Positions 1 to 11,571 are shown, counted from the first letter of the stretch. The stretch: 33,769 nucleotides of DNA from Gracilaria gracilis (GCA_030374805.1 JARGSG010000080.1:1-33769), one strand, 5' to 3'. Program-made: numbers and translations. Notes: generated by a model not told the origin, from the sequence alone.

Positions 1-225
1 CGTGCTTCCTTTTCCCTTCAATGGAGTATGCTGCACATGGAGTTCGAAATGGTCTCAGTACGCGCAGCAGCATGTGATGGTGAACTATGAGAACTTCAAC
101 TTCGTGTAGTCGAGGTACCGGGGTACCACAGTGTCATTGATCAGGTACCCCCCATGTCTCATGGGGAGATTCTTCAGTGGAAGAAAAAGAACAAGGTGGG
201 GGCTACGTTTTACAAAAGGTGAGGT

Positions 226-717
226 CCGAACAGAAACCTCGGGCATTGTTGAAGGAGCTAATCAGTCGGTTTTATTGTGGTCGACTTGTTTGCGGGGACG
301 TTTTCGACAGCAATGGCATGCATGGAGTTACAACAGCATCGTAGGTTCATCGGGTGTGACCCGGACCCTGACTGCTTTGCCCATGCTAGGCACGCCGCAA
401 TTATTCAATTCGCATTGTGCGTGCGGGAAAATGAGACGGATATCGAGGTAACGCAGGAAGTTTGGAATGCTATGATTAGGGTGTTGAACTTATTTCCGAA
501 GTGGAATGTCCCCCCATCGAGATCATGGAAGGCTCCATCCGGCTACCCCCAGTATCAAAAGTTTCCTACGTATATTGTGGAATTTCTTGCGTCAATGTGG
601 CGGGATGAGAGCTCGGTCACCATTGGTAGGCGTAAGGCCCTTTCCCAGACAAAACTGCTTCAATTATTTATATTTATTTATTCATTGAAATTTTCAACTG
701 ATTCTCAATTCAATTGA
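226..717 (+). pseudogene. Broken DNA N4/N6-methyltransferase domain (C-terminal half)
   Basis: This is the remnant of an amino-methyltransferase of the permuted (beta) class, which methylates adenine N6 or cytosine N4 in DNA. About positions 226-275 read EQKPRALLKELISRF in one frame, matching the 'QKP..L...LI..F' segment before motif I. From about 277 a second frame gives VVDLFAGTFSTAMAC (motif I, the SAM-binding loop) and RRFIGCDPDPDCF (motif II). A one-base shift separates the two blocks, and stop codons lie just upstream in both. The catalytic DPPY motif is not visible; in this class it lies toward the N-terminus, so it is lost or outside the window. After motif II the frame stays open to 717 without recognisable motifs. 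Such domains occur in some retroelements and in rare eukaryotic transfers, so this may be a mobile-element remnant. The domain call is fairly sure; the origin is not. Confidence 0.6.
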
Positions 718-3700
718 GTTTGACGCTCCTTACTTTCTAGGACAGGACAAAGTGAGTCCTAAGTATTTCTTCAATAAAGTGTTCAAGCAATATTCTGTTT
801 TTATTCGATGCATTGCGAAACAATGAGCGGTAATTTACAGAATGAAGAAACAGCATTTCCAACTGCACGAATCGCGACTTTCTAACTGTCAATTTTAACA
901 AGTGTACAAAAACGATGTAGTGACCTAGTAGACTACATCCCATCAAGAACGCCGGGATCATGTAATGAAAGTTCTGCTTTTAACGCACCCATTCCAAACT
1001 CACTCATATTGCCCGTGTTGCTGCACCCATTCCAGCTTCTACTCATGATGATCTTCCTTGCCAACCACCGATACAGCCACCGATTCTAGCGCTATTGTTA
1101 TCATTACCGCCATCGCAGATTCAGTATTCAATCCTGAGTCTCCCACCAGAATTTCATTGGCAAAAAGAAGCACGTCAAGTACCTATCCGCTATTGCACCT
1201 GACAGCCACGCCTGCATGCCCTTGCGGGTGATATTGCTCCTCATTAATCTACCCCAGACACTCATGTGAGACTAGAGTAGTAGCTACTTTTATCAACTCT
1301 CCCGGCTGTGGATCCTCCTTCCCGTTACCATGAAATTAAGCGAGCCCCCATATACACCCGAGGTAACTCGGCAGAATTTGAACCCGCATTCCATAGATTG
1401 GAGTATCTTTTTCCAGTTTGTAAGCCCTCTTCCCTGATCACAACACCGAGAAAGTAGTGTGCATTGTGTACATGTTCGAAGGCACGATCAAACTGTTGTG
1501 GTCCAGACGGCTAGCGAGACCGCATCGTTCCCCATGCTCCACCATGTTTTCTTCAAGTATGGGATGGGAGGAAAACTTCAATGTCACCTGTCCAGTCTCA
1601 TGAGACACTGGAGATGAGGCTCTTTAGCCCCAAAACCAATGTACACGACCGTTTCATTACAAGAGGTGATAGGAACACCAGCAGTTTCCGCACAAGGGCT
1701 GAAATTCTGAGTACATTCAGAAAATGATATGATTCCTATCCAACTCGTTGGAGGTGCACAATATTAACTTAGATTTCATCTGTTCTCGCAGTATGGCGTC
1801 AAACCCCAAGCCACCATCCTCTGTACAGTAGTACTGGTTTCGTGAGCAAGCGTTAAATGAAAAGGCCTCAACACGCTCCTGCTGAATGGATTCGAATTCA
1901 AAAATGACTGAAACACAAGGATGAAGGAATCCTTGGAGATAACCGGAGGGTATTTGGTTTGAGAAAAGCCTCCAGACGACAAAAGAACGATGGTGGGAAA
2001 AGCATGGAGAACTGTGAAAGAACTTAGAGTCGTGAGAAACATGGGATCGAAATAGAACATGTGAAGACGAAATTGAGAAGCCAAAAACCGCAATATCAGC
2101 GTATTAGTGGTAACATAATGAGGCCAAGGATTATGTAACTGGTTAGAAGAAACGGGAGATATGCTGTTAAGAAATCAATTAATGCAGTTAATCATTGTTT
2201 TGATGACTCCATCCGTGTGAGAAAAATGCTTCACAAAGCGGTACGAGTTGGAAACTGTACTACAGCGCCAGAACAACGAGCGCTGTGCCCAGATAAACGT
2301 GAAAAGAAGCATTGGAACAGAAACCATGCCAGTACACGAATGGCGGATACCATAAAACAGTGTTAGTCTGCTGAGACGAAACGAAGAAAAGGGGTTTGTG
2401 AAACGAGATTATATCCATCGGAAGAGTCCAGAAAACACGAAGATGGGGTTTAGCTGATAATCTCTGTAGGATGAAGATGGTGGAACGATGTGGGGCAGAG
2501 AAACGGCAATTGTACAGCTTGACCAAACCGAAAAGCGACGGGGGGTTATACGGCGATCATGAAGTGAGCGAAATGGGTGAGGCTGTCCGAAAGGTGACGG
2601 AGATGATTGAACGACCTCAGTAATATTATGGAATTCGCTCTTGCAGAATAGCAGTAGACGACTGAATAACGCCGATTGCGCAGCAAGGAGACCTGAGACC
2701 AGAAAAGAAACCAGGTGCATAAGATTAAGACTTTCTATTCATGTTCTTCATCTCACTGGAGATGAAGATATGGGCTCGGTGGTTCGAAGGTGGTATATGC
2801 ATAAAAGTACAACCGCAACAACTGGCAAAAGAGCGAGTGAAAAGTGTGGTATAGCAACAATTACATGAATTGATGCAGCGATGAGAATGGAATCGGCGGG
2901 GTTTCATTGTTGCAAGTTGAGCTGAGAAGAAGAAGAAGAAACTAGGTTCATAGTCTTTCTGAGGGAAGTGGCGATGATGATATTCGACGGTGATGGGAAG
3001 CAGAAATATGACATGTATGGAGCGTCAGTAGTTATATGAAACGAAGAAAGAACATGAAGGCGGGGACAAAGTCATGACACAGTATGAAGCACTAAAGGCG
3101 GCATACGATGGTAGCAAGGTGTGGTTGCATGAGGAGCAGCAGCAATGCCAGATTCCAAGGCAACGGTGGGTCAATTGCGGCCTTAAGCCATGGTGCCGTA
3201 GCGATATAGGAGGTCAGGCGGAGGTATCGCTACAGGGACAGGAACTGTAAAGGGTGGTTAGTGGTGGGACTATGGAAGTGGTTAAAGGTTCTATGTTGCC
3301 GAGACGGGGCTCAGTACCCGTAGAAACGCCAGAGCATTTCAAGATCACATTCATACGGCGCCTGCAAGACGACCTGATTCCTGCACTGAGAAGGAGACAC
3401 TGTTCTGTGAAGCATGGCGTTCGCTCAGAAAACAGGTTCCATCAACCGTTTCCAAGGCGGTGAGTTCAAATCCATGGCAACTAAATTAAGAGATGGTCAG
3501 GAAATGTATAGAAACATTGATCAGAGTGGAACAAGAAGACCAAAACCAGAGATTCATGTGGGAAATGAACGTTATATGCAAAGCAGGAGTGCAAACAATA
3601 TCTGAATACCATCGTCGCCAAGACATACACAATAATAAACCTACAGTTCAGGGTTAGTACTTTTGTTTCAGTTGCTTTTGCACGCGTTCCCCACCAAATT

Positions 3701-6050
3701 CCTCGTCTATGGATTGGGCCAAAAGAGCAAGAGACCATGGCATGCATACAATCGACGGGTACGATTTAGAGAGCAACTCGCAATCTGCAGGACTGATATG
3801 TATGCGATGAAGGAGGCTTAACGCAACAAAGCAAAGAGTACAAACACAAAATGTCACAGTAAGCAGTTTGAAAACCCTCACACGAGCAAAAATGTAGCGA
3901 AAGACAAGGCCGCTCCACTAAAACATGGTACCTGAACGGTGGTAAAGTAGTACGGTAGAGATTCCAGCCTAAACAAAACATCGACAGTCAAGACCAAAAG
4001 TGCTGCTGCCGTTCTTCATCTAGAAGTAGATCTGTGAGCGAGTGGCATAAAATTTACGGACGCAACCGATAGAATGGCTGCGAAACAGTAACGTTGTTCA
4101 TATTATTCTGGGAAGTTCTCCAACATCTCGATGACGTGTTAATAGACTTTCAGCCACCATATCAATTCGAAAGGTGAAAAGGTACCCCGTAACCATTGAT
4201 TCTTGCTATAAGCACCTAGAAGAGGCCTTGAAGACAATAAATGGGATAAAACGCAGAAGATTAGTATTTCCTCTTCTTCAAGTGATAGGCTTGTCTTAGA
4301 GGATCTACAAAATACGTTCTCTTTTCTCCTCTTCTTCCAACGTTCACAATCTGTTCAATAAGTGATATTCGGTTCGATAAAGCCGATAAACATTCAACAG
4401 AAGCCCCTTTAAATACCTTTTCCTCGCTCTGAAAACCTTTTGCGAATACTGGTTTCTGTTGTCTTCTTTTCATTCCTCTGCATGCACATCGAATAAGACA
4501 AAGAAGACTGCGCTCGCTCAAAACAGTATGGTCGATGCACTATCGCCCGGAATTGGCTTCATTGGTGCGAAAAAACTTGCAGGGATCCCTTGTGGTATGC
4601 GTGGAACCATATTAACTCCAGGGGTTTTTGCTTCCGCCTTTTTTTCGCAAACTCAAAGGTCCTGAACCACTCGATAGATATGCTTCCGAGCACCCGTTAA
4701 AAGGTTTGTTTCAACCAATTTAGGTATGCGTTGAGAGAGCTTGTGCACGGGTTGATCAACCACCAAGCGGGTAGGGGCGTCCATATTCCATCTCAGAGTT
4801 GTATGTCATAGTGAGCTGTGAATATATCACCAACAACCGTAAATAGTGTAGTACATTATCTTTTGTGACCCATATTGGTTATTGTGCCCCTGCCTTAATT
4901 TTGTTACCTTAATTAGTGTGGCTTACATCTTGTACAGTCACTGGCCGTACGTATCTTTGGAAAACAATAGATAAATGTAAGATGAAATCAAAGAATTAAC
5001 AGTACAGTTTTATTTTTGCTGTCCTACTTTTGTTTGAAAATGAAAACTTTGAAAAGCATGTTTCTGAAAAGAGACCAAAGCCCTATAGCTTACTTACGTG
5101 ATCATTCGCAGTAAAGGAATCATCACAATTTATGCTTCGTTTGATCAGCTGTTTCTTACAAGACGACAGGAAATGAGGGTTTGGTTGAAAATTGTAACCT
5201 ACTCTACGTCTATAAGCAGCAAAAGTTTTCTTTTTCCTAGAACGCATAACAATTTAACGGAATTCGGTGCAGGGAGAAAACTTCTATTCGAGATAATGTA
5301 CTCAAACAATTCCTGCTCAATACAACCTCAAAACGTTTCCTAGAAATATATGTATGTGTAAACTGGTTGTAACAACAATGAAAACTTGATGGTCTAAAGA
5401 AATAGACAATAATAAAAGGAAATGCTTCCACCAAAAAATATGGTCTGTAACAGGATGACATAAAGTCATTTTAGGTATGAAATTTAGCTTTGAGTCAATG
5501 AACGCAGAGAATATAGACACAATCTGCAAAAGTCATTTTTAAATATCAGATTTACGTTAGTCCAAAAAATTGTAAATTCGTTTTTTTCTGTGGTTAAGTA
5601 TAAAAAAAGAGAGTTGGAATGTGTTTGCCTTCTATTGTTAAATATTAGTGGTTTTGTGATCCAAGCACAGCATGCATGCTAAGAGAATTTCAACGGCTCT
5701 GTGTGACAAGGCGCTTGTTTTAAATAAATTATTGATTATCAATACAATCTTGGACTAGAATTTGAGTATTCTATGCATAGCGTTAAGAACTGAAAATTTA
5801 CAAATAATTGCAGTAGATCTCCAGAACAGTAGCCAAAGTTACTGTTCTAGCTGGATTTGCTTAAATTAGCTAGGAATATTTAGCTAATTGCCAGTTTTGT
5901 ATCCCTATAGGAGCCTTGCGATAAAATTGTGGCTTCAGAGGGCACTTAGGGTACAGGGCATGTTTTTTTAAATTAACCTGCGCCGCAGGTATGGCCATAT
6001 ATTTCAAGAAAGGCCATTTTCCCCGCTGCTCCCAGTCCAAAGCTTAGAAA
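718..6050. other. Gene-poor AT-rich stretch
   Basis: I see no convincing gene in these 5.3 kb. Open frames are short, lie on both strands without consistent codon use, and show no recognisable motif. A 58-codon frame at 3074-3250 (+) and overlapping frames at 3254-3605 (+) read slightly protein-like and may be decayed element sequence. A minus-strand frame at 4261-4521 reads smoothly, but its upstream start is TTG, and the first ATG (about 4473) leaves about 70 residues of unknown type. A short GAA run lies near 2927-2941. The 4800-5980 part is the most AT-rich. Confidence 0.5.
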
Positions 6051-6055
6051 AAATG

Positions 6056-6412
6056 CCCTTCAAATGTTTGATTGCTACTCAGAGAAAATGCTTCAATTTC
6101 ACAAAAACCAGTCAAACAGTCAAAAATCATTCAAATGCAATATGATATTGTTAGTTTTCTGGTGACATGTGTACGTGTGTGCGACGTATTCCAAGGAGAT
6201 TTACTACGTGTACAGTCGAAAATCAGTCAAACTTTGAGCGATGTAGCATTCAAAGTTTTGATTGCATTGCAATCAAACTTTGAACTGCGATGCCAGTCAA
6301 GAATGCTGAACATCATTCAAAGCGGGGAAAGAGGCAGCATTGAAAAAGTGGAATCACATGACTGGTCAAGATTCCCAAACATTCAAATATTTGACTGCAG
6401 CAGTCATTTGAG
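6056..6412. repeat. Cluster of reiterated ATTCAAA / AGTCAAA motifs
   Basis: The heptamers ATTCAAA, AGTCAAA and their inverses (TTTGATT, TTTGACT) recur about a dozen times in 350 bases. Examples are near 6058, 6111, 6120, 6130, 6220, 6247, 6257, 6272, 6315 and 6380-6400. Some pair as short inverted repeats, such as the TTTGATTGCATTGCAATCAAA hairpin region near 6256. The open frame that crosses this (6072-6722) begins with TTG and looks non-coding. The cluster lies 1 kb upstream of the NB-ARC-WD40 promoter. No function is known to me. Confidence 0.4.
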
Positions 6413-6419
6413 CGTAGAA

Positions 6420-7260
6420 ACTATAAAAGTACTGTATAACATCTTTGCCATAGTGGAGCCACGCAAACGCATTATTTTAAGCAAGGCTCAGAGATCAGCA
6501 AGCAAGATTTCCGCAAAGCAGTGTTCGCACAGCGGCGATGGAGGAAGCGCATGTCATTGCCGAGACCAGTGTAACCCCTGTAGACAAAAGGAGCTTGACA
6601 GAACAAGAGAGGAGTACAAATACAAGTTCATGAGCGCAAACTTGCATGCAGACGGGCGCAGCGGCTGCAGGGGGCGCATGCGGACAAAAGCACTGGTCAG
6701 GGGGCCTTGTTATTTTTTCTAAGAAAGTGCCATGAAACCAGAGATAAAACGCAAGCAACGTGTCCAGCAATTGCGTCTGCGGTATTTTGCTATCAACTGA
6801 AACAAGAAAAAGCTCACATAATATGTATATTATACTGTCAATATCTAATGTTTGTGAGCCACAGCTGTCATCGATGAGCTTCAACGGGCGACGCCTTCGT
6901 TTTTGTTGTATCCAGCCTCAAGGCGCACTACGAGGACTACCTCGAGAGTGGATCTCGCATCACAGGATTGCGTTATGCCAACAAACCACCGCGTGGCTGC
7001 CGCCAATAGCCTGTGACCGTAACGATCTTTTGTCTCCTTGTGGAGGAAGAAGCCTCCTGCGATGCCAACTGAGAGCTGCAAGCAAACTTACGCGGCGCTC
7101 TGCGCCACACATTTAATTCCTTGAGTTGGCCATCGTGGAGCCTTACTGTGCCAACTCAGCGCGTCAGACATGGCTGTGTGCCTTTCCGCATCGATTTGTA
7201 AATACCTTTAGGAAGCATTGCTGGACCGATGTGAATTCTTAGACTCGAAGTTACAAAGTA
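6420..7260. other. Intergenic region upstream of the NB-ARC-WD40 gene
   Basis: No gene is supported here. Overlapping frames at 6495-6884 (-) and 6760-7116 (+) look like chance. A 66-codon minus-strand frame at 6881-7081 reads smoothly and could be a small divergent gene, but it has no homology I recognise. Confidence 0.4.
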
Positions 7261-7274
7261 ACTTGTGGCGTGCA

Positions 7275-7282
7275 TATAAATA
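7275..7282 (+). promoter_or_regulatory. TATA box of the NB-ARC-WD40 gene
   Basis: TATAAATA lies 111 bases before the ATG at 7393. With usual TATA-to-start spacing, transcription would begin near 7305, giving a 5' leader of about 85-90 bases. This decides the protein start: the open frame continues upstream to a GTG at 7270, but that codon overlaps the promoter. Confidence 0.7.
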
Positions 7283-7392
7283 ACCACTCTCGCACCGCGA
7301 ACGTAGTCATTCACGTTCTGTTCGCAGCACTCGTTGTACCGCCATCGATCACCGTTTATTCATCCTTTCGTCGTTTGCGTACCGACAAAACC

Positions 7393-10300
7393 ATGGCAGC
7401 AGTTGTAACAGCATCCGCCGGAGTGGTTAACGCTTTGGTGGCTTTTTGTGACAAGGTTCCTGCTTTCGTAAACCGCTTGCGCGAACGCCAGGACCTCACC
7501 AGCGACAACCGCACCAGGCTGGATCTACTTCAACGCCATGTAGCAGGTATTCGATGTCTGACCCCCACGCTGGAATCAGTTGTTGCCGATGACCCCATAA
7601 TGGACACCGTACGACACACGCATCTCACAACCATGGAGGAGGACTTTAAGGCACTCGAGGAGTGGCAGTCGCGAATAGCATCTGCCAAGTACACCGATCG
7701 CGTCAATCGCATGAAGCAAATCTTAGATCGCTGTGAACAAAGTGTGAACAAGTGCTTGGAGTTTCTAAGCGATAAAGTTGCACCGGTGTCCAGAGAGCTT
7801 CAACAACAGTCCATGCACCATGATTTCGTTCCCCATTGTAATGTGCCCCCGAACCCACCACGACTCATATTGGATTATCGCTCTACTTCAACATGCGAAG
7901 GCAGGCTGAAGGCCGCTGTATTGCAGGAAGGTAATTCCAGGATAGTTGGGGTGGTAGCCGTCGGGATGGGCGGTGTTGGTAAGACATGTGCACTGCGAGG
8001 CCTGGCGGAGGTTCAAGATATCAAGCGAAGGTTTAGTGGAGGCGTGCTGTACATTCAACTGGGAAACCATGCTACGTTATCACAAGTCATAACAGGAATT
8101 GCTACATTGGTGCAACGTACTGGCAATTTACCCCTGGCCGAAAGGTTGAAGGGCTCGAAAGAGTTACATGAAGCTGTAGATGCTGCGTCGACTTGGTTCA
8201 AAAACCGAACATGCCTCTTGCTCATCGATGACATATGGCTGGTTAACGGCATTTCTACAAGAGTGCCGAGAGTTCTGGCAACACTACTGAGCGGAAACAG
8301 CCGCCTGGTGTACACGACAAGATCTCAGAAGCTCACGGATGCATGCGACGAAGAGATTGAGTTTACAACGCTGGAAATGTACAGTGACAAGGCGCGGGAA
8401 ATGTTGATGGTACATGCGAAGTTCGATTGGAAAGTGTCCTTGCCCCAAAGGAATGAAGAAGCAGTAAGGGGTTTGCTGCGTATCTGCAACGGGCTTCCGG
8501 TGGCACTAGGGGTTGTGGGCGAGACGGTGCGAAGGGAGAGCAGGCAATGGAAGGACGACGTTGCACGCTCTTGGGAGCATGTGTACCATCGGATTCTTTC
8601 AAAGAAAGAAAGTATAGCGGATGGTAATGCAGAAGCGTACGGTTCAGTCAGGATTGTTGTGGATTCGTCGTTGGACGTTTTGCAGTCTGATCGCGATGAA
8701 ATTTCTTTCGGCAAGATGTTTCGCGCTTTGTGTGTTGTTGAGAAGCAGCAGATGGTGCCGATTGACATGTTACGAAACTTGTGGGGGTTTTCCGATCTAG
8801 GAACAACTGATGAAGTTGTGAAGGCGTTCGATGAGGTGAATCTTGTACGTAGGTTTAGGCTCAACTCACAAGTATTGGTTCAGTTGCATGATGTCATCCT
8901 CGATATCGCACTTCGAAAAGCTTCGGAAAAGTACGAGGTGAAGACATGCGGGCGATCACTCGTTGATAACTATATCGTGCACGAAAAGATTGGGCATGAG
9001 GAAGCACAACAAGCGGAAGTGAAGGCAACATCGGAAGAAGAAGTTGTTGAGTCGCTTTCGAGAGAGAGGAGTGGTTCGAAGCGTTGGTATCGCAAAATGT
9101 ATCGCAATATGTGTTGCTACAACATGAGCGGAAGCATTGATGAGAGCAGCGAGCAGCAAGCGGAAGAAGTTGAGCCAGGGGTAGAGATGGAGAACGGAAA
9201 GTGGGAATGGTGGAATATGCGAGATGATGATTATATCCACGACAACGTGTGTCGGGCACTCCGGGGTGCGAGATACGAGACGCAGCTTTTGTGGCTGTTA
9301 TTGCAGCCGGAATGGATAGTGGATCGTCTGGTATACGACGGAATTTCGGCAGTGGAACGCGATTTGAGTGTGGGAAAGAAGGTTGCGGAAGATCATGAAG
9401 GTGGGAATGATGAATTGGTGAGGCACATGGAGATGGTTCGGAGAGCGGCTCGCATGGGTTGCACTTTTGTGTTGGAGAACAATACGGTGAGAGAGGCTTG
9501 GTTTCAGATCCATGGAAGACTGTTGAGCTTCTCGACAGTGTGCGATACAACGAAGCAGTTTGTTGCAGAAATGGAAGCACGTGCACCGAAGCCATGGGCA
9601 AAGGCGTCGGTGGGATTTTTGCAAAGGGCAAGTACGACTTCGTTGGACATTGTTAAAGTTTATGGCATTGCTTATTCAGTTCAAATGGATGAAGAGCGGC
9701 TTTCGTGTTGCTGGGTCAGCGGAACAACAGTCGGAGTTACACAGTACAACTTTGCAAGCGGTTTCTCTGAAACGCAACGACAGGAGTGCGACGAAATTAT
9801 GATGGACATGAATAACTTTGCGTTGCAGAACTGTGTTGAGTTATCATCGAATTTGAAGATGGTGGTGATCGGACTTCCGCATGGGGCGATATGGATATGG
9901 AATACGGAAACGGGGCAGACAACGCAGAGTCGTAGCTGTCATGATGATGACGTAATTTGCGTTGCAGTCAGTGATGATGGCAGTTTGATAGCGTCGGGTT
10001 CCCATGACAAAACTGTTCGTGTATGGGAAGCCAGCAGCGGATCATCTGTGGGACACGCACTTGTTGGTCACACGGGTATCATTGACTGCGTTGCGTGGAG
10101 CAGCGACGGGAGGCGTGTTGCGTCTGGCTCGAGGGACGGCACGATTCGTGTGTGGAATGTGGAGAGCAGAGAAGTTGTGGGGCAGGCGCTGGTTGGACAC
10201 ACTGACGATGTGAATTGTGTGGCGTGGAGTGTGGACGGAAAGCGAATTGTATCCGGTTCGGATGACAGAAGCGTGCGCGTGTGGGATGTGGAAGGCGGAC

Positions 10301-11571
10301 AGCAAGTGGGAGCGGCGCTGGTTGGGCACGGCGGCTGGGTGCTTTGCGCTTCATGGAGCGCGGACGGCACACGTGTTGTGTCCGGCTCGACGGACAGCTC
10401 CGTGCGCGTTTGGGACGTGAGCAGCGGACAGATTGTTGGACAGCCGCTCGTTGGTCACACGAATGACGTGTATTGTGTGAGGTGGAACGGAAACGGAAGA
10501 CAAATTGTGTCCGGATCATGGGACAGGAGCGCGCGAGTGTGGGCTCCGGGTGAGAGCGGAGAGAGCGTTGCACAGGCGCAGTGCAGACACACAGCACCGG
10601 TGAATTGCGTTACGCAGAACCGACAAGATACGCGTGCGTTGAGCGGTTCCGACGACTGCACGGTTCGCATGTGGGATGTGCGAAGCGGAGCGGCGGTGGG
10701 AGATGCGTTTGTTGGGCACACCGCTGCGGTGGTTTGTGTTGCGTGGAGCGCGGACGAGCGGCGGTTTGTGTCGGGCGGGCAGGACAAGAGCGTGCGCGTG
10801 TGGGACGCTGACAGCGGCCGAGCGGTGGGGGAGCCGCTCGTTGGGCACACAAACTTTGTGCGTTGCGTAGCTTGGAGCGCCGATGGAAAACGTGTGGCGT
10901 CGGGCGGAGCTGACAACAGCGTGCGACTGTGGGATGTGGACAGCGGGCAAGCGCTGGGAGCGCCGCTGATTGGTCACGAGGACTGGGTGCGCAGTGTGGC
11001 GTGGAGCGCGGATGGGACACAGGTGGTGTCCGGCTCACGAGACCACACGGTGCGCGTGTGGACGGTGCACAGCGAGCGGCGTTTGACACACACAATGTCG
11101 GCTCACGACGACGACGTGTACTGCGTGGCGTGGAGCTACGACGGCAAGTGGGTAGTGTCCGGGTCGGGGGACAAAACTGTTCGCGTGTGGAATATGGCGA
11201 ACGGAGAGGAGGTAGCGCGGCCGCTGCAGCACGACGAGCCGGTCGTGGAGGTGGGCCTGAACGAGGACGGGTCGTACGTTGTGTCGCGGGAAGGGTTCAC
11301 AGGAAAGGGAAGGATTTGGCGCGTGGGCGACGGTGCGTGCGTTGCGACGAGTGACGACGAGGCGTGGGGCGCCAAGCTGCGCGCGCTGCAGCAGCAGCGC
11401 CTTTCCACCTCCAGACTCGCCCAGGGCTGGAGCGGGAGCCGTGCAGTGACGCATCCGCAGGCAGACGGCAGCGACGTGCGGCTCGGAACGAGCGACGGCC
11501 TCGTGGAGCGCTTCGGTGAGCTGTGGTACTCCCGAGCCGAATTTGGGCATTGCAGAGTAATTACGGAGTGA
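7393..11571 (+). CDS. NB-ARC-WD40 STAND protein (APAF-1 / NLR-like)
   Basis: This is a 1392-residue cytosolic signal-transduction ATPase of the NLR/APAF-1 type; such proteins sense a ligand through their repeats and oligomerise through the nucleotide-binding module. Residues 1-150 form a helical N-terminal domain. The NB-ARC shows the P-loop GMGGVGKT (191-198), Walker B LLLIDD (275-280), an RNBS-B-like VYTTRS (about 307-312), GLPVA (367-371, the GLPLA motif) and LHD (498-500, the MHD equivalent). Around 615-665 a segment resembles the APAF-1 helical linker (WLLLQPEWIVDRL). From about residue 820, ten WD40 repeats of 43 residues are flanked by two weaker ones; the last 85 residues are unassigned. 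The start is the first ATG after a TATA box, in context AAAACCATGG. No intron or disruption is visible. The last ten codons lie in a segment shared with 25757. A role in self/non-self or death signalling is inference. Confidence 0.93.
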   Translation: MAAVVTASAGVVNALVAFCDKVPAFVNRLRERQDLTSDNRTRLDLLQRHVAGIRCLTPTLESVVADDPIMDTVRHTHLTTMEEDFKALEEWQSRIASAKYTDRVNRMKQILDRCEQSVNKCLEFLSDKVAPVSRELQQQSMHHDFVPHCNVPPNPPRLILDYRSTSTCEGRLKAAVLQEGNSRIVGVVAVGMGGVGKTCALRGLAEVQDIKRRFSGGVLYIQLGNHATLSQVITGIATLVQRTGNLPLAERLKGSKELHEAVDAASTWFKNRTCLLLIDDIWLVNGISTRVPRVLATLLSGNSRLVYTTRSQKLTDACDEEIEFTTLEMYSDKAREMLMVHAKFDWKVSLPQRNEEAVRGLLRICNGLPVALGVVGETVRRESRQWKDDVARSWEHVYHRILSKKESIADGNAEAYGSVRIVVDSSLDVLQSDRDEISFGKMFRALCVVEKQQMVPIDMLRNLWGFSDLGTTDEVVKAFDEVNLVRRFRLNSQVLVQLHDVILDIALRKASEKYEVKTCGRSLVDNYIVHEKIGHEEAQQAEVKATSEEEVVESLSRERSGSKRWYRKMYRNMCCYNMSGSIDESSEQQAEEVEPGVEMENGKWEWWNMRDDDYIHDNVCRALRGARYETQLLWLLLQPEWIVDRLVYDGISAVERDLSVGKKVAEDHEGGNDELVRHMEMVRRAARMGCTFVLENNTVREAWFQIHGRLLSFSTVCDTTKQFVAEMEARAPKPWAKASVGFLQRASTTSLDIVKVYGIAYSVQMDEERLSCCWVSGTTVGVTQYNFASGFSETQRQECDEIMMDMNNFALQNCVELSSNLKMVVIGLPHGAIWIWNTETGQTTQSRSCHDDDVICVAVSDDGSLIASGSHDKTVRVWEASSGSSVGHALVGHTGIIDCVAWSSDGRRVASGSRDGTIRVWNVESREVVGQALVGHTDDVNCVAWSVDGKRIVSGSDDRSVRVWDVEGGQQVGAALVGHGGWVLCASWSADGTRVVSGSTDSSVRVWDVSSGQIVGQPLVGHTNDVYCVRWNGNGRQIVSGSWDRSARVWAPGESGESVAQAQCRHTAPVNCVTQNRQDTRALSGSDDCTVRMWDVRSGAAVGDAFVGHTAAVVCVAWSADERRFVSGGQDKSVRVWDADSGRAVGEPLVGHTNFVRCVAWSADGKRVASGGADNSVRLWDVDSGQALGAPLIGHEDWVRSVAWSADGTQVVSGSRDHTVRVWTVHSERRLTHTMSAHDDDVYCVAWSYDGKWVVSGSGDKTVRVWNMANGEEVARPLQHDEPVVEVGLNEDGSYVVSREGFTGKGRIWRVGDGACVATSDDEAWGAKLRALQQQRLSTSRLAQGWSGSRAVTHPQADGSDVRLGTSDGLVERFGELWYSRAEFGHCRVITE
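9925..11217 (+). repeat. Ten regular WD40 repeats (129-base period)
   Basis: Ten units follow the plan 'LVGHTxxVxCVAWSxDGxRVxSGSxDxSVRVWDVxSG'. Nine are exactly 43 residues; the unit with WAPGESGESVA is 44. The framework is nearly constant while a few positions vary: the two residues after GHT (GI, DD, GW, ND, AP, AA, NF, DW, DD) and those around SGSxDx. One unit (NCVTQNRQDTRALSG) is more diverged. Together they would form more than one seven-bladed propeller. Confidence 0.9.

Noticed and set aside
7270..7392. Upstream extension of the NB-ARC-WD40 protein by 41 residues
   Set aside because: It would start with GTG inside the TATA box; the first ATG at 7393 has a good context and a plausible leader length.
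8894..9631. 245-residue minus-strand frame inside the NB-ARC-WD40 gene
   Set aside because: Antisense of a real coding frame, Ser/Pro/His-rich, with no family signal.
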